Assembly: GCA_030725745.1 (NCBI GenBank)
Contig: JANRFH010000057.1
Span: 131,037 to 195,036, forward strand
Reading direction: 5' to 3'
DNA length: 64,000 nucleotides
Source of the DNA: Akkermansiaceae bacterium
Lineage (GTDB): Bacteria; Verrucomicrobiota; Verrucomicrobiia; Verrucomicrobiales; Akkermansiaceae
Shown in pieces: positions 44,448-51,683 of the stretch (position 1 is the stretch's first letter; each line of letters opens with the position of its first letter). The notes under the pieces were generated by a model that had not been told where the DNA came from, ran no database searches, and saw nothing but the letters and a program-made list of their open reading frames with translations. The position numbers and the translations under genes were made by a program.

Positions 44448-44469
44448 AAAATTAGCCAAGGCTAATTTT
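44448..44469. promoter_or_regulatory. DtxR/MntR-type operator palindrome
   Basis: AAAATTAGCC and GGCTAATTTT are perfect reverse complements separated by two bases. They lie about 25 bases upstream of the GTG and 40 bases upstream of the ATG of the metal-importer operon. The TTAGCC/GGCTAA core is the pattern bound by DtxR/MntR/SloR-family repressors. The box probably overlaps the promoter and represses uptake when metal is plentiful. The regulator gene is not in the window. Confidence 0.7.
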
Positions 44470-44503
44470 ATGAGACAAGCAAATATATTCACGTCCATTA
44501 CGA

Positions 44504-45679
44504 TCAATTGGAGTCCGCTGAAATCACCCAACCATCGGTCACGAACTCGTCAATTTCCGCCTGCGAAGCCGAAGTCGCCCCCTCTCGAAAACTGATACGT
44601 AGTGTCACCGCCATTGCTCCGTTCGGATCTGCTGGGCGGAGCTGCTCGTCAATCAGACTTCCGCGTTTCGCGTAGCCGTAGAGTGTGTGCTCGCCATCAG
44701 GAGAAAGTAGCCGATACGAGACCCACTCGTCTTCATCGGAAAAGCCGAAATTGTAATAGGGCACCGGCTTGGAAATTACCCTCACGAGCACCGGCTTCGT
44801 GGGCTTACTTTCCATGAGTTCATCCCATGGCAATTCCGACCAGCCCGCCCAGCTTTCCCAGTCGATCTTCAAACCACCTTCACCCTCACAAAATACCATC
44901 GGCTTTTTCTCCTGATCGGCTGTCAGAAACGAAACTGCCGCATACCCATCTTTGTATGCCACGCCTTCAAGAGGACTAACTCCTGAAAAACCCAGAGGAG
45001 TGATCGTCCCATCGGGATGGAGGCGACGCATTTTCTGTGCAACATCATAAGGGTTTCTTACCAATGGAAGGATTTCTTCCACCGTTTCAGCCTCCAGGAA
45101 TTTCTGGGCGAGCGGTTCAACTAGGTTTAGCAATTCCGCTTCGCTCCGCTTAAGAAGCCCGGTAGGCACCAGTTCCTCTTCATCAAATCCGGCCGTCAGC
45201 GATACTGGAGTCTCCAGAATGGCTTTGCCCGCATCCGGATCGACCACGATCTCCACCAGTTCCGGAGCTGGTTCTGTAGTCTTAAGAAAAAAGAAAACTC
45301 CCCCCGCAATCACACCAAAAGAAATCCCCCACACCACCGTGGTTTTGAACACTCCCTTCCAGTCGATGCCTTCGCCATCTTTCTTCCCTTTTCCAGACTC
45401 CCAGTCAGGTGTGACCGAATCCTTCTTCCTCTTTCTTTTACCCCTTTTTTGTTTCCGATTGGGTTCCGGCGTGGACGAGAAAGCGATCTTCTGAATCGGT
45501 GCCATCAGAGGGGCGCCTACTTCGCCTTCCTCGGGAATACGCAGCATCCTTCTGCAAGACGGACAGACAATACCCACTCCATCGTGATCCCGGGGCACGC
45601 GGAGGACGAATCGACAATCCGGGCAAACAAATGCACTCCAACGTCTTGGGGCAGCTTGTTTGGTTTCCGTGTCAGGCAC
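44504..45679 (-). CDS. zinc-ribbon membrane protein of unknown function
   Basis: A 391-aa protein. The N-terminus has two CxxC pairs, CPDCRFVLRVPRD and CPSCRRMLRIPEE, a double zinc-ribbon-like module. A lysine-rich linker (RKQKRGKRKRKKDS) comes next. One transmembrane helix follows (about 112-134), then a large soluble domain with acidic patches. The domain shows no catalytic motif; GVSPLEGVAYKDGYAAVSFL looks like a beta-sheet strand pair. The start is GTG at 45677-45679. It points the same way as the metal operon downstream but is separated from it by the operator region. Confidence 0.65.
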   Translation of the reverse strand: MPDTETKQAAPRRWSAFVCPDCRFVLRVPRDHDGVGIVCPSCRRMLRIPEEGEVGAPLMAPIQKIAFSSTPEPNRKQKRGKRKRKKDSVTPDWESGKGKKDGEGIDWKGVFKTTVVWGISFGVIAGGVFFFLKTTEPAPELVEIVVDPDAGKAILETPVSLTAGFDEEELVPTGLLKRSEAELLNLVEPLAQKFLEAETVEEILPLVRNPYDVAQKMRRLHPDGTITPLGFSGVSPLEGVAYKDGYAAVSFLTADQEKKPMVFCEGEGGLKIDWESWAGWSELPWDELMESKPTKPVLVRVISKPVPYYNFGFSDEDEWVSYRLLSPDGEHTLYGYAKRGSLIDEQLRPADPNGAMAVTLRISFREGATSASQAEIDEFVTDGWVISADSN

Positions 45680-45723
45680 GTCACAAAGCTGCCCCCATCC
45701 GAAGCACTAAGGCAAGCCCTCCC

Positions 45724-46680
45724 TCACCGAGTTTCCATGAAAATCCTACCGCCACGCCTTCGCAAACGGCCGCCACCCGGAAGATTCACGCTGGCAGGGT
45801 TCTTCACATCGAGCATCGCCACACAAGATTCCAGTAGCTCCGTGCTGATTCCACCCACTCCATTTGATTTTAAAAAATCTGATACCACCGCCACCTGAAG
45901 CGCCGCCGGAAGCCCTCCCAGCACCTTCGCATGAAGCCTGCCCTGCGGATCAATCGCTTCCGCTTTACCCACCGCCCACGAGACCAACTCACGCAACCCC
46001 TCGCCGCCCGCTGCCTCCCTCACCAGCATCCCTGCCACATCCCGGCCAGAAATTTCACCCAACAGCGGCAGTGCCTCATTCCTAATTCGGTTCCGCACCA
46101 CATCGTTCTCCGCATTGCTAGCATCCTCACGCCACCTAAATCCCTTCTCCACCATCCACTCCCGCAACACCGATTTTCTCGTTCCCAGTAACGGCCTCAC
46201 CACTTCCATTCTCCGCCCCCCCATCTTCATTTCACGCACCTCCTGCATCCCCCGCAGACCATGTGAGCCTCGCATCAAATTCCACAACACCGTCTCCGCC
46301 TGATCATCCGCATGATGCGCGAGCAGCAGCCTCCCACATCGATGCGACTTCCCGCACTCCGCAAAAAACTCGTGCCTCGCCGCCCTCGCCGCCGTCTCCA
46401 GAGATTCCTTCCGCTCCTCCATCAGCCCCCTCACATCCACTTTCCCCACCTCCACCTCGAAACCCATCTTCCCCGCCACCCGTCTCACAAAACTCGCATC
46501 CCCCCTCGAATCCGACCCCCTTAACCCATGATCCAAATGGCAAACCACAACATCCCGAAACCTGCTCTCATGTAGCAGATGCAGCAAAGCCATCGAATCC
46601 AACCCACCCGAAACCCCAACCAGCCACCGCCTCCTCTTTGAAGCTGACCCCAGCCAAGCAATCTCCCCTTCGACGTTCAA
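45724..46680 (-). CDS. tilS: tRNA(Ile)-lysidine synthase
   Basis: Makes lysidine at C34 of the CAU-anticodon tRNA(Ile). A 318-aa PP-loop ATPase with GVSGGLDSMALLHLLHES, then the CHLDHGLRGSDSRGDASF block, and ARAARHEFFAEC with the following HHADDQAET. It ends with a short C-terminal domain. Only a TTG (46678-46680) is available as an early start, giving MNVEGEIAWLGS. It overlaps the stop of the TrhO-RluA gene by four bases. The start region lies inside a dispersed repeat (46671-46710), which is unusual. Confidence 0.92.
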   Translation of the reverse strand: MNVEGEIAWLGSASKRRRWLVGVSGGLDSMALLHLLHESRFRDVVVCHLDHGLRGSDSRGDASFVRRVAGKMGFEVEVGKVDVRGLMEERKESLETAARAARHEFFAECGKSHRCGRLLLAHHADDQAETVLWNLMRGSHGLRGMQEVREMKMGGRRMEVVRPLLGTRKSVLREWMVEKGFRWREDASNAENDVVRNRIRNEALPLLGEISGRDVAGMLVREAAGGEGLRELVSWAVGKAEAIDPQGRLHAKVLGGLPAALQVAVVSDFLKSNGVGGISTELLESCVAMLDVKNPASVNLPGGGRLRRRGGRIFMETR

Positions 46681-46710
46681 TGTTCAGCGTTCAATGTTCG
46701 ATGTTCATTC
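46671..46710. repeat. GAACATTGAAC-type repeat spanning a stop/start junction
   Basis: Read on the minus strand it is a run of GAACATC-, GAACATT-, GAACGCT-, GAACATT- and GAACGTC-like units. It encodes the last ten residues of the TrhO-RluA fusion (NEHRTLNAEH), its TGA stop and the TTG start of tilS. A related copy lies at 56967-57005. Confidence 0.75.
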
Positions 46711-48461
46711 AAAAACTCCATCCACTCCCCCGAAACCGGATGCTTAAAGCCAAGCTTCCAAGCCTCCAGCTCCATCCGCGCATCACCCACCTCGAGCGTC
46801 TGCTTGTCACCCATTTTCCCGCCCGGCAGATAACAAGGATCACCCACCACCGGGAAGCCAAGCTCCCACAGATGCACCCGGATCTGGTTCGTCCTACCAC
46901 TCCCCAGCTTTGCTTCCAGCCACGCCGTCCCATCCCCAGATCTCTCCTTCACGGAAAAATCCGTCCTAGCCTCCAAGCCATCTTCATCCACCACACGACC
47001 ACCCGGCCCACTCGGCTCCGCAGAAATCGAAGATTCGCAGACCTTCTCATCCCATTCCGGATGGCCCTGCACACGCACCCGATAGATTTTCTCCACCTTC
47101 CCCTCTAGAAACTGTCTCTGCAACTGCCCGCAGAACCTCCGCGTCCTCGCAAAAAGCACCAGCCCCCGCGTATTCGCATCCAGCCTATGCACCGGCCTCA
47201 GATACTTCGGCTCATAAACCTGATTCATCAGATGTTGCAGCGTATTGCGATGATACCTCCCGCTCGCATGCATCGGCAGCGGCGCAGGTTTTTCCACCAC
47301 CACCACCGCCTCATCATCCCACACAATCTTAATACCCCGCGCCACCTCCGGCTCCACCGCTGGCGGGAAAATTTGCAGAATCCTCTCCCCCGCCCGCACC
47401 ACATGATCCATCTCCCGCACCTTCCCACCGTAGCTCACAAACCTACCCGCCGCACAACGCTCCGCCCATTCCTCTCGTGACACCTGCGGAAACTGATCCA
47501 CCAGCACATCCCCCAGCTCCCACTTATCATACTTCGCGGAAACATTCACCGGTCTCCTGTTCTCCTGCGCCACCGACCCCGGCAGCACCTCACAAACCGC
47601 ATCCAGCTTCGACTGCGCAGTAGAAATCCTCTCCGCCATTTTCTCCGGCTCCGGCTTAAAACAATGCGGACAAGTCACCCCTGCCACATACCTCACATCC
47701 TCCTGATCCTCCGCATCTAGCGGAGCCTGGCAGGCATAACACACCGCCGTATCCGTCTCCCTCAGCGCCGGATCCACACCCACCCTCTGATCAAATACAA
47801 AGCACTCCCCATCATAGTGATCCCCCCCGCACTCCTCGAAATATTTCAGAATCCCACCATCCAGCTGATAAATATTTTTGAACCCCTCCATCTCCATGAA
47901 AGGCCCCGCCTTCTCACAGCGAATCCCCCCCGTACAAAACATCACCACCGTCTCATCCTTCATCTCCTGCGGCAGCTCCCTCACCGCCTTCGGAAACTCA
48001 CGGAACGTCTTGATATCTGGCACCACCGCACCCTCGAACGTCCCTAATTTCACCTCATAATCATTCCGCGTATCCAGCAGCGTGATCTTGCGTCCTTCAT
48101 CCAGCCATTGCTTCAGCTCCTTCGCCTGGAGCTTCGGCGAAGTCCGTTTCCCCGGCTCCACACCGTCCACCCCAAAGGCAATAATCTCCTTCTTAATCCT
48201 CACCAGCATCCTCCGGAACGGCTGATCCTCACTCTCACTCACCTTCCCCTCAAAATCCTCCAAGCCCGGTATTTCCCGCAGCCTCCCCAACATCACACCC
48301 ACCGCCTCCGCAGACCCCGCCACGAAAAGATTGATCCCCTCCGTGCTCAGCAAAATCGTCCCCTTAAGCCCCACTCCCTTGCAAAGTTCCACAAGTTCCT
48401 CACGAAGCTCCTTCAAGCCCGTCAGCTCCACAAATCGATATGCCGCAAAATTTGTAACCAT
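46677..48461 (-). CDS. tRNA uridine hydroxylase (TrhO) fused to RluA-type pseudouridine synthase
   Basis: A 594-aa fusion of two RNA-modifying enzymes. Residues 1-300 match TrhO (YceA): the N-terminal domain with GTILLSTEGINLFVAG, and the rhodanese domain with the active Cys in MFCTGGIRCEKA (about C176, second Cys about 182). A CYAC...CPHC zinc-like end follows. TrhO proteins hydroxylate U34 of tRNA. Residues 310-594 match RluA-family pseudouridine synthases, with a small N-terminal S4-like region, the catalytic Asp in PVHRLDANTRGLVLF (about D428), and SGRTNQIRVHL. Start ATG 48461 (MVTNFAAYRFVEL). The last ten residues come from a dispersed repeat. Confidence 0.88.
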   Translation of the reverse strand: MVTNFAAYRFVELTGLKELREELVELCKGVGLKGTILLSTEGINLFVAGSAEAVGVMLGRLREIPGLEDFEGKVSESEDQPFRRMLVRIKKEIIAFGVDGVEPGKRTSPKLQAKELKQWLDEGRKITLLDTRNDYEVKLGTFEGAVVPDIKTFREFPKAVRELPQEMKDETVVMFCTGGIRCEKAGPFMEMEGFKNIYQLDGGILKYFEECGGDHYDGECFVFDQRVGVDPALRETDTAVCYACQAPLDAEDQEDVRYVAGVTCPHCFKPEPEKMAERISTAQSKLDAVCEVLPGSVAQENRRPVNVSAKYDKWELGDVLVDQFPQVSREEWAERCAAGRFVSYGGKVREMDHVVRAGERILQIFPPAVEPEVARGIKIVWDDEAVVVVEKPAPLPMHASGRYHRNTLQHLMNQVYEPKYLRPVHRLDANTRGLVLFARTRRFCGQLQRQFLEGKVEKIYRVRVQGHPEWDEKVCESSISAEPSGPGGRVVDEDGLEARTDFSVKERSGDGTAWLEAKLGSGRTNQIRVHLWELGFPVVGDPCYLPGGKMGDKQTLEVGDARMELEAWKLGFKHPVSGEWMEFLNEHRTLNAEH

Positions 48462-48605
48462 CTTCAGTCCCGTGAAATTGCCAACCCGCCCCCCACTTTG
48501 CAACAGCACATAGCGTTTAAAATCACCACATTTTAAAAATCCATTTCAAATATCGCATCAAATCTGCTTCCACTTCCCTCCCTCTTCAACCACACTCACT
48601 CCCCC

Positions 48606-49505
48606 ATGGCAAAACCAGCACTCGGCAAAGGACTCGGAGCCCTCATCAAAAAAAATCAGGCGCTCCCCGGACAAGCCCCAGATGGCTCGACCGATGACTC
48701 CCCTCGCGTCCGCGATATCCCCATCGATAAAGTCGTCCCTTCCCCTCTCCAGCCGCGGAACCAATTCATTGATACCCCCATCGACGAACTCGTCGATTCC
48801 ATACGCCAGCACGGCATCATCCAGCCGCTCATTGCACGTCTCGTTGACGGGAAATACGAACTCATCGCCGGTGAGCGCCGTTGGAGAGCTTCCAAAAAAC
48901 TCGGCCTCGCCACCGTCCCCGTCATTGAGCGCGCCGCCTCAGACCGCGACGTCCTAGAAATGGCTCTCATCGAGAACCTCCAGCGCGAGGATCTCAACCC
49001 TATCGAAGAAGCAGCCGGCTACGTCCGCCTCGCCAAAGAATTCACCCTCAAGCAGGAGGAAATCGCCACCCGTGTAGGCAAATCCCGCGCCTCAGTTGCC
49101 AACGCCATGCGCCTCCTCGACCTCCACGAGGACATCCAGCTCCACCTCGCCCAACGCCAGATCACCGTCGGCCACGCCAAAGCCATCCTCGCCCTAAAAG
49201 ACGCCGATAGCCAAAAACTCGCCGCCGACCAGATCATCCGCCGCAAGCTCACCGTCCGCGCCGCAGAGAAACTCACCCAGTCCCTACTCGCCAACCCCTC
49301 CGGAGCCCCCGATCCCAAAAAGGCAGCCCCAAAAGAAGTCGACATCCACATCCGCGACCTCACCAAACGCCTCCAAGAGCACCTCGCCACCCACGTCGCC
49401 ATCAATCACACCGCCAAAAAAGGCAAAATCGAAATCGAATACTACGGCAACGACGACCTCGAACGCCTCCTAGAGCTACTCAAGCTCCCGAACCCGACTT
49501 TATAA
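48606..49505 (+). CDS. parB: chromosome partitioning protein ParB
   Basis: A 299-aa ParB/Spo0J protein: an N-terminal KGLGALIKK motif of the kind that interacts with ParA, and the ParB/Srx domain with ELIAGERRWRASKKLGL and IENLQREDLNPIEEA. The HTH motif follows (TLKQEEIATRVGKSRASVAN). A C-terminal dimerisation region begins near ITVGHAKAILAL. It binds parS and spreads on DNA as a CTP switch. No parA gene lies beside it, which is unusual for a chromosomal parAB pair; ParA may be encoded elsewhere. A structured repeat follows the stop. Confidence 0.95.
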   Translation: MAKPALGKGLGALIKKNQALPGQAPDGSTDDSPRVRDIPIDKVVPSPLQPRNQFIDTPIDELVDSIRQHGIIQPLIARLVDGKYELIAGERRWRASKKLGLATVPVIERAASDRDVLEMALIENLQREDLNPIEEAAGYVRLAKEFTLKQEEIATRVGKSRASVANAMRLLDLHEDIQLHLAQRQITVGHAKAILALKDADSQKLAADQIIRRKLTVRAAEKLTQSLLANPSGAPDPKKAAPKEVDIHIRDLTKRLQEHLATHVAINHTAKKGKIEIEYYGNDDLERLLELLKLPNPTL

Positions 49506-49560
49506 TATGGAGCGCGGGTCGGTGTGACCCTTGGGTATTTCAACCCGATTTCTGACGGCC
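49506..49560 (+). repeat. post-stop structured repeat, copy after parB
   Basis: It begins right after the parB stop with TATGGAGCGCGGGTCGGTG. The outer stem CGGGT (49515-49519) pairs with ACCCG (49543-49547), and an inner ACCC/GGGT stem crosses TT. Compared with the copy after nuoN, the loop is conserved while the outer stem changes on both sides, keeping the pairing. Confidence 0.75.
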
Positions 49561-49603
49561 TGATCACCATTCCCCGTACTATAAGTGATTCTTCCACTGA
49601 TCA

Positions 49604-49628
49604 CTTCTCACTCGGCACTTCTCACTTA
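49604..49628. repeat. 25-bp repeat before the cca gene
   Basis: CTTCTCACTCGGCACTTCTC followed by ACTTA. It lies five bases before the ATG of cca. A copy differing at one position (C for T) is at 59268-59292, just before murG. Confidence 0.85.
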
Positions 49629-49633
49629 AAGAA

Positions 49634-50935
49634 ATGCTCCCCGCCGCCACATCCCTCGCAAAATCCCTCACCGAAGCCGGCCACACAGCCTACTTCGCCG
49701 GAGGCTGCGTGCGCGACAAGCTCCTCGGCCACTCCCCCAAAGACTACGACATAGCAACCTCCGCGACACCGGCGGAAGTCCTCAAACTTTTCCCCAGCTC
49801 CAACGAAGTCGGTGCCCACTTCGGTGTCGTCATCGTGAAGCACCAAGGCCACCACATCGAGATCGCCACCTTCCGCACCGACGGCTCCTACAAAGACGGA
49901 CGCCGCCCCGATTCAGTCACCTTCTCCACCCCGGAGGAAGACGCCCATCGCCGAGATTTCACCATCAACGGTCTCTTCGAAAACCCCGTCACAGGAGAAA
50001 TCATCGATCACGTAAACGGCTTCCGCGACATCGAATCCAAGACACTTCGCGCCATCGGCACCCCCGCCCACCGCTTCCAGGAAGACGCCCTTCGCCTCCT
50101 CCGCGCCGTCCGTTTCTCCACCACACTCGGCTTCCCCATCGAGGAAACCACCCTCTCAGCCATCAAGGAAAATGCACACCTGTTAGATAAGATTTCCCCC
50201 GAGCGCATCCGCGACGAATTCTCAAAAATTATCACCTCACCTAACCGCCGCGCTGGCCTCGAACTCCTCGTCTCCACCTCCCTCATCGACCATTTCCTCC
50301 CAGAAGTCCTCGCCCTCATCGGCTGCGAGCAGCCCCCCCAATGGCATCCCGAAGGCGACGTCTTCACCCACACCTGCATCATGCTCGAAATGCTCGCGCC
50401 CCATGCCCCGCTGACTCTTTGCCTCGCCACCCTCCTCCACGACATCGCCAAGCCCCCCACCCAAACCACCGATCCCGATGGCCGCATCCGCTTCAACGGC
50501 CACGAATCCCGCGGCGCGGAAATGGCCACGGAAATCCTCACACGCCTGAAATACCCGAACGCCGTCATCCGCGATGCCTCCCATATGGTCTCCCGCCACA
50601 TGCAGTTCATGAACGTCCAGCAGATGCGCAAATCCACCCTCAAGCGCTTCATGTCGCCCCCCACTTTCCCCGAGGAAATGGAGCTTCACCGCGTCGATTG
50701 CGCCTCGTCCAACGGCTTTACCGACAACTACGAATACCTCAACGCCAAAGCCGAGGAATTCGCCAACGAGCCCCTCATCCCCGAGCCACTCGTCACAGGA
50801 AAAGACCTCATCTCACGCGGCCTAAAACCCGGCCCCCGCTTCGCGGAAATCCTCAACGACATCCAAACAGAGCAACTCGAAAACGGCCTACTATCCCGCG
50901 AAGATGCACTAGCCTATCTGGAGACCCTTCTCTGA
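49634..50935 (+). CDS. cca: CCA-adding tRNA nucleotidyltransferase / poly(A) polymerase family
   Basis: A 433-aa class II nucleotidyltransferase with an HD domain. The N-terminal block GGCVRDKLLGHSPKDYDIAT carries the catalytic Asp pair. RRDFTINGLFENPVTGEIIDH and the helix with FQEDALRLLRAVRFST match the tRNA-binding family region. The HD motif is in HDIAKPPT and preceded by a conserved FTHTCIMLEML. It may build or repair CCA ends or be a poly(A) polymerase; this cannot be separated by eye. The C-terminal helical extension is complete. Its start follows the 25-bp repeat. Confidence 0.9.
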   Translation: MLPAATSLAKSLTEAGHTAYFAGGCVRDKLLGHSPKDYDIATSATPAEVLKLFPSSNEVGAHFGVVIVKHQGHHIEIATFRTDGSYKDGRRPDSVTFSTPEEDAHRRDFTINGLFENPVTGEIIDHVNGFRDIESKTLRAIGTPAHRFQEDALRLLRAVRFSTTLGFPIEETTLSAIKENAHLLDKISPERIRDEFSKIITSPNRRAGLELLVSTSLIDHFLPEVLALIGCEQPPQWHPEGDVFTHTCIMLEMLAPHAPLTLCLATLLHDIAKPPTQTTDPDGRIRFNGHESRGAEMATEILTRLKYPNAVIRDASHMVSRHMQFMNVQQMRKSTLKRFMSPPTFPEEMELHRVDCASSNGFTDNYEYLNAKAEEFANEPLIPEPLVTGKDLISRGLKPGPRFAEILNDIQTEQLENGLLSREDALAYLETLL

Positions 50936-50944
50936 ATAAGGAAA

Positions 50945-51014
50945 GCCGTCCTTCCAGGCGGCAGCAAAACCCCAGCAATAACTCCGGCAAAATCCAGCCG
51001 CCTGGAAGGACGGC
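50945..51014. repeat. 18-bp perfect inverted repeat between convergent genes
   Basis: GCCGTCCTTCCAGGCGGC (50945-50962) and GCCGCCTGGAAGGACGGC (50997-51014) are exact reverse complements around 34 bases. The pair fills the gap between the ends of cca and the MOSC gene. It may act as a bidirectional terminator without a strong U-tract, or be a dispersed REP-like repeat. Confidence 0.8.
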
Positions 51015-51023
51015 GCTCCTCAT

Positions 51024-51506
51024 TCATCCCCCTACCCGGAGCGTCCCGTCCGTCAGAATCCGCGCACGTATCCCCGCACGGCAATTTCCTTTAAGAAATT
51101 CCTCCGCACCTTCCCCCACCGCTTCATCCATCCAGAAGCATGGCTCGCAGTCCTCGCTGCCTTCGAAAACCAAACCCTGTATCGAAAACTTTTTCCCAAC
51201 CAACGCCGCCAGATTCGCACCCCTCACCAGCACATTCCTCCGTAGTGCCGTCGGATCCACCTCACCGTATTTCTCACGCAGTTCTTCTAATATCTCCGCT
51301 GCTAGAAAGCTAACCTGCCCCTTGAAATCCTCCTTGTAGTCGAAGTAGCGATCGTCAGCCAACCCCCTTCCAGCAACACATTCCACCTCATCCAGAGCGA
51401 CCACCCCGTGGTTCTCTCGCCCCTTCCCGAACCTACCGCGGAAGTCATGACCTGGTGAAATCCAGATCCCCTCCACCTTCAACCCGGCATCCTGCACCTC
51501 TTCCAT
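51024..51506 (-). CDS. MOSC-domain protein
   Basis: A 160-aa MOSC-domain protein, a fold that binds molybdenum-type sulfur-carrying cofactors or other sulfur donors. The conserved Cys is in the EDCEPCFWMDEAVGEGA-LKGN block followed by CRAGIRARIL. Start ATG at 51504-51506. It begins directly after the stop of the 58-aa CdaR-like gene, in the same direction, so it is probably the last gene of the cdaA operon. mobA is far away (12 kb), so no direct link is seen. Confidence 0.85.
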   Translation of the reverse strand: MEEVQDAGLKVEGIWISPGHDFRGRFGKGRENHGVVALDEVECVAGRGLADDRYFDYKEDFKGQVSFLAAEILEELREKYGEVDPTALRRNVLVRGANLAALVGKKFSIQGLVFEGSEDCEPCFWMDEAVGEGAEEFLKGNCRAGIRARILTDGTLRVGG

Positions 51507-51683
51507 TCAGTTCCTCGGTTGCAGAGTCTCTTCATCCACCGGCGTAGCCCTCGGAGCAGAGAAAATCCCGTCCGTATCGCCTGCTTCACTACCGATGTGG
51601 TTCTTAATCAGGATCCAAATCCCTGTCGCCAGCAGAAGGCACATCAGCTTTGGTATCAGTCGTTTTTTCAGGTTCAGTCTCAT
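51507..51683 (-). CDS. minimal CdaR/YbbR-like membrane peptide
   Basis: A 58-aa protein from the ATG at 51681-51683 (frame open to TTG 51701). It has a basic start (MRLNLKKRLIPK), one transmembrane helix (LMCLLLATGIWILIKNHI) and a short polar tail. The N-terminal part resembles the membrane anchor of YbbR/CdaR, the protein encoded next to cdaA in Firmicutes, but the beta-rich YbbR repeats are missing. It overlaps the cdaA 3' end by about 80 bases in another frame. A function as a cdaA partner is inferred. Confidence 0.55.
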   Translation of the reverse strand: MRLNLKKRLIPKLMCLLLATGIWILIKNHIGSEAGDTDGIFSAPRATPVDEETLQPRN

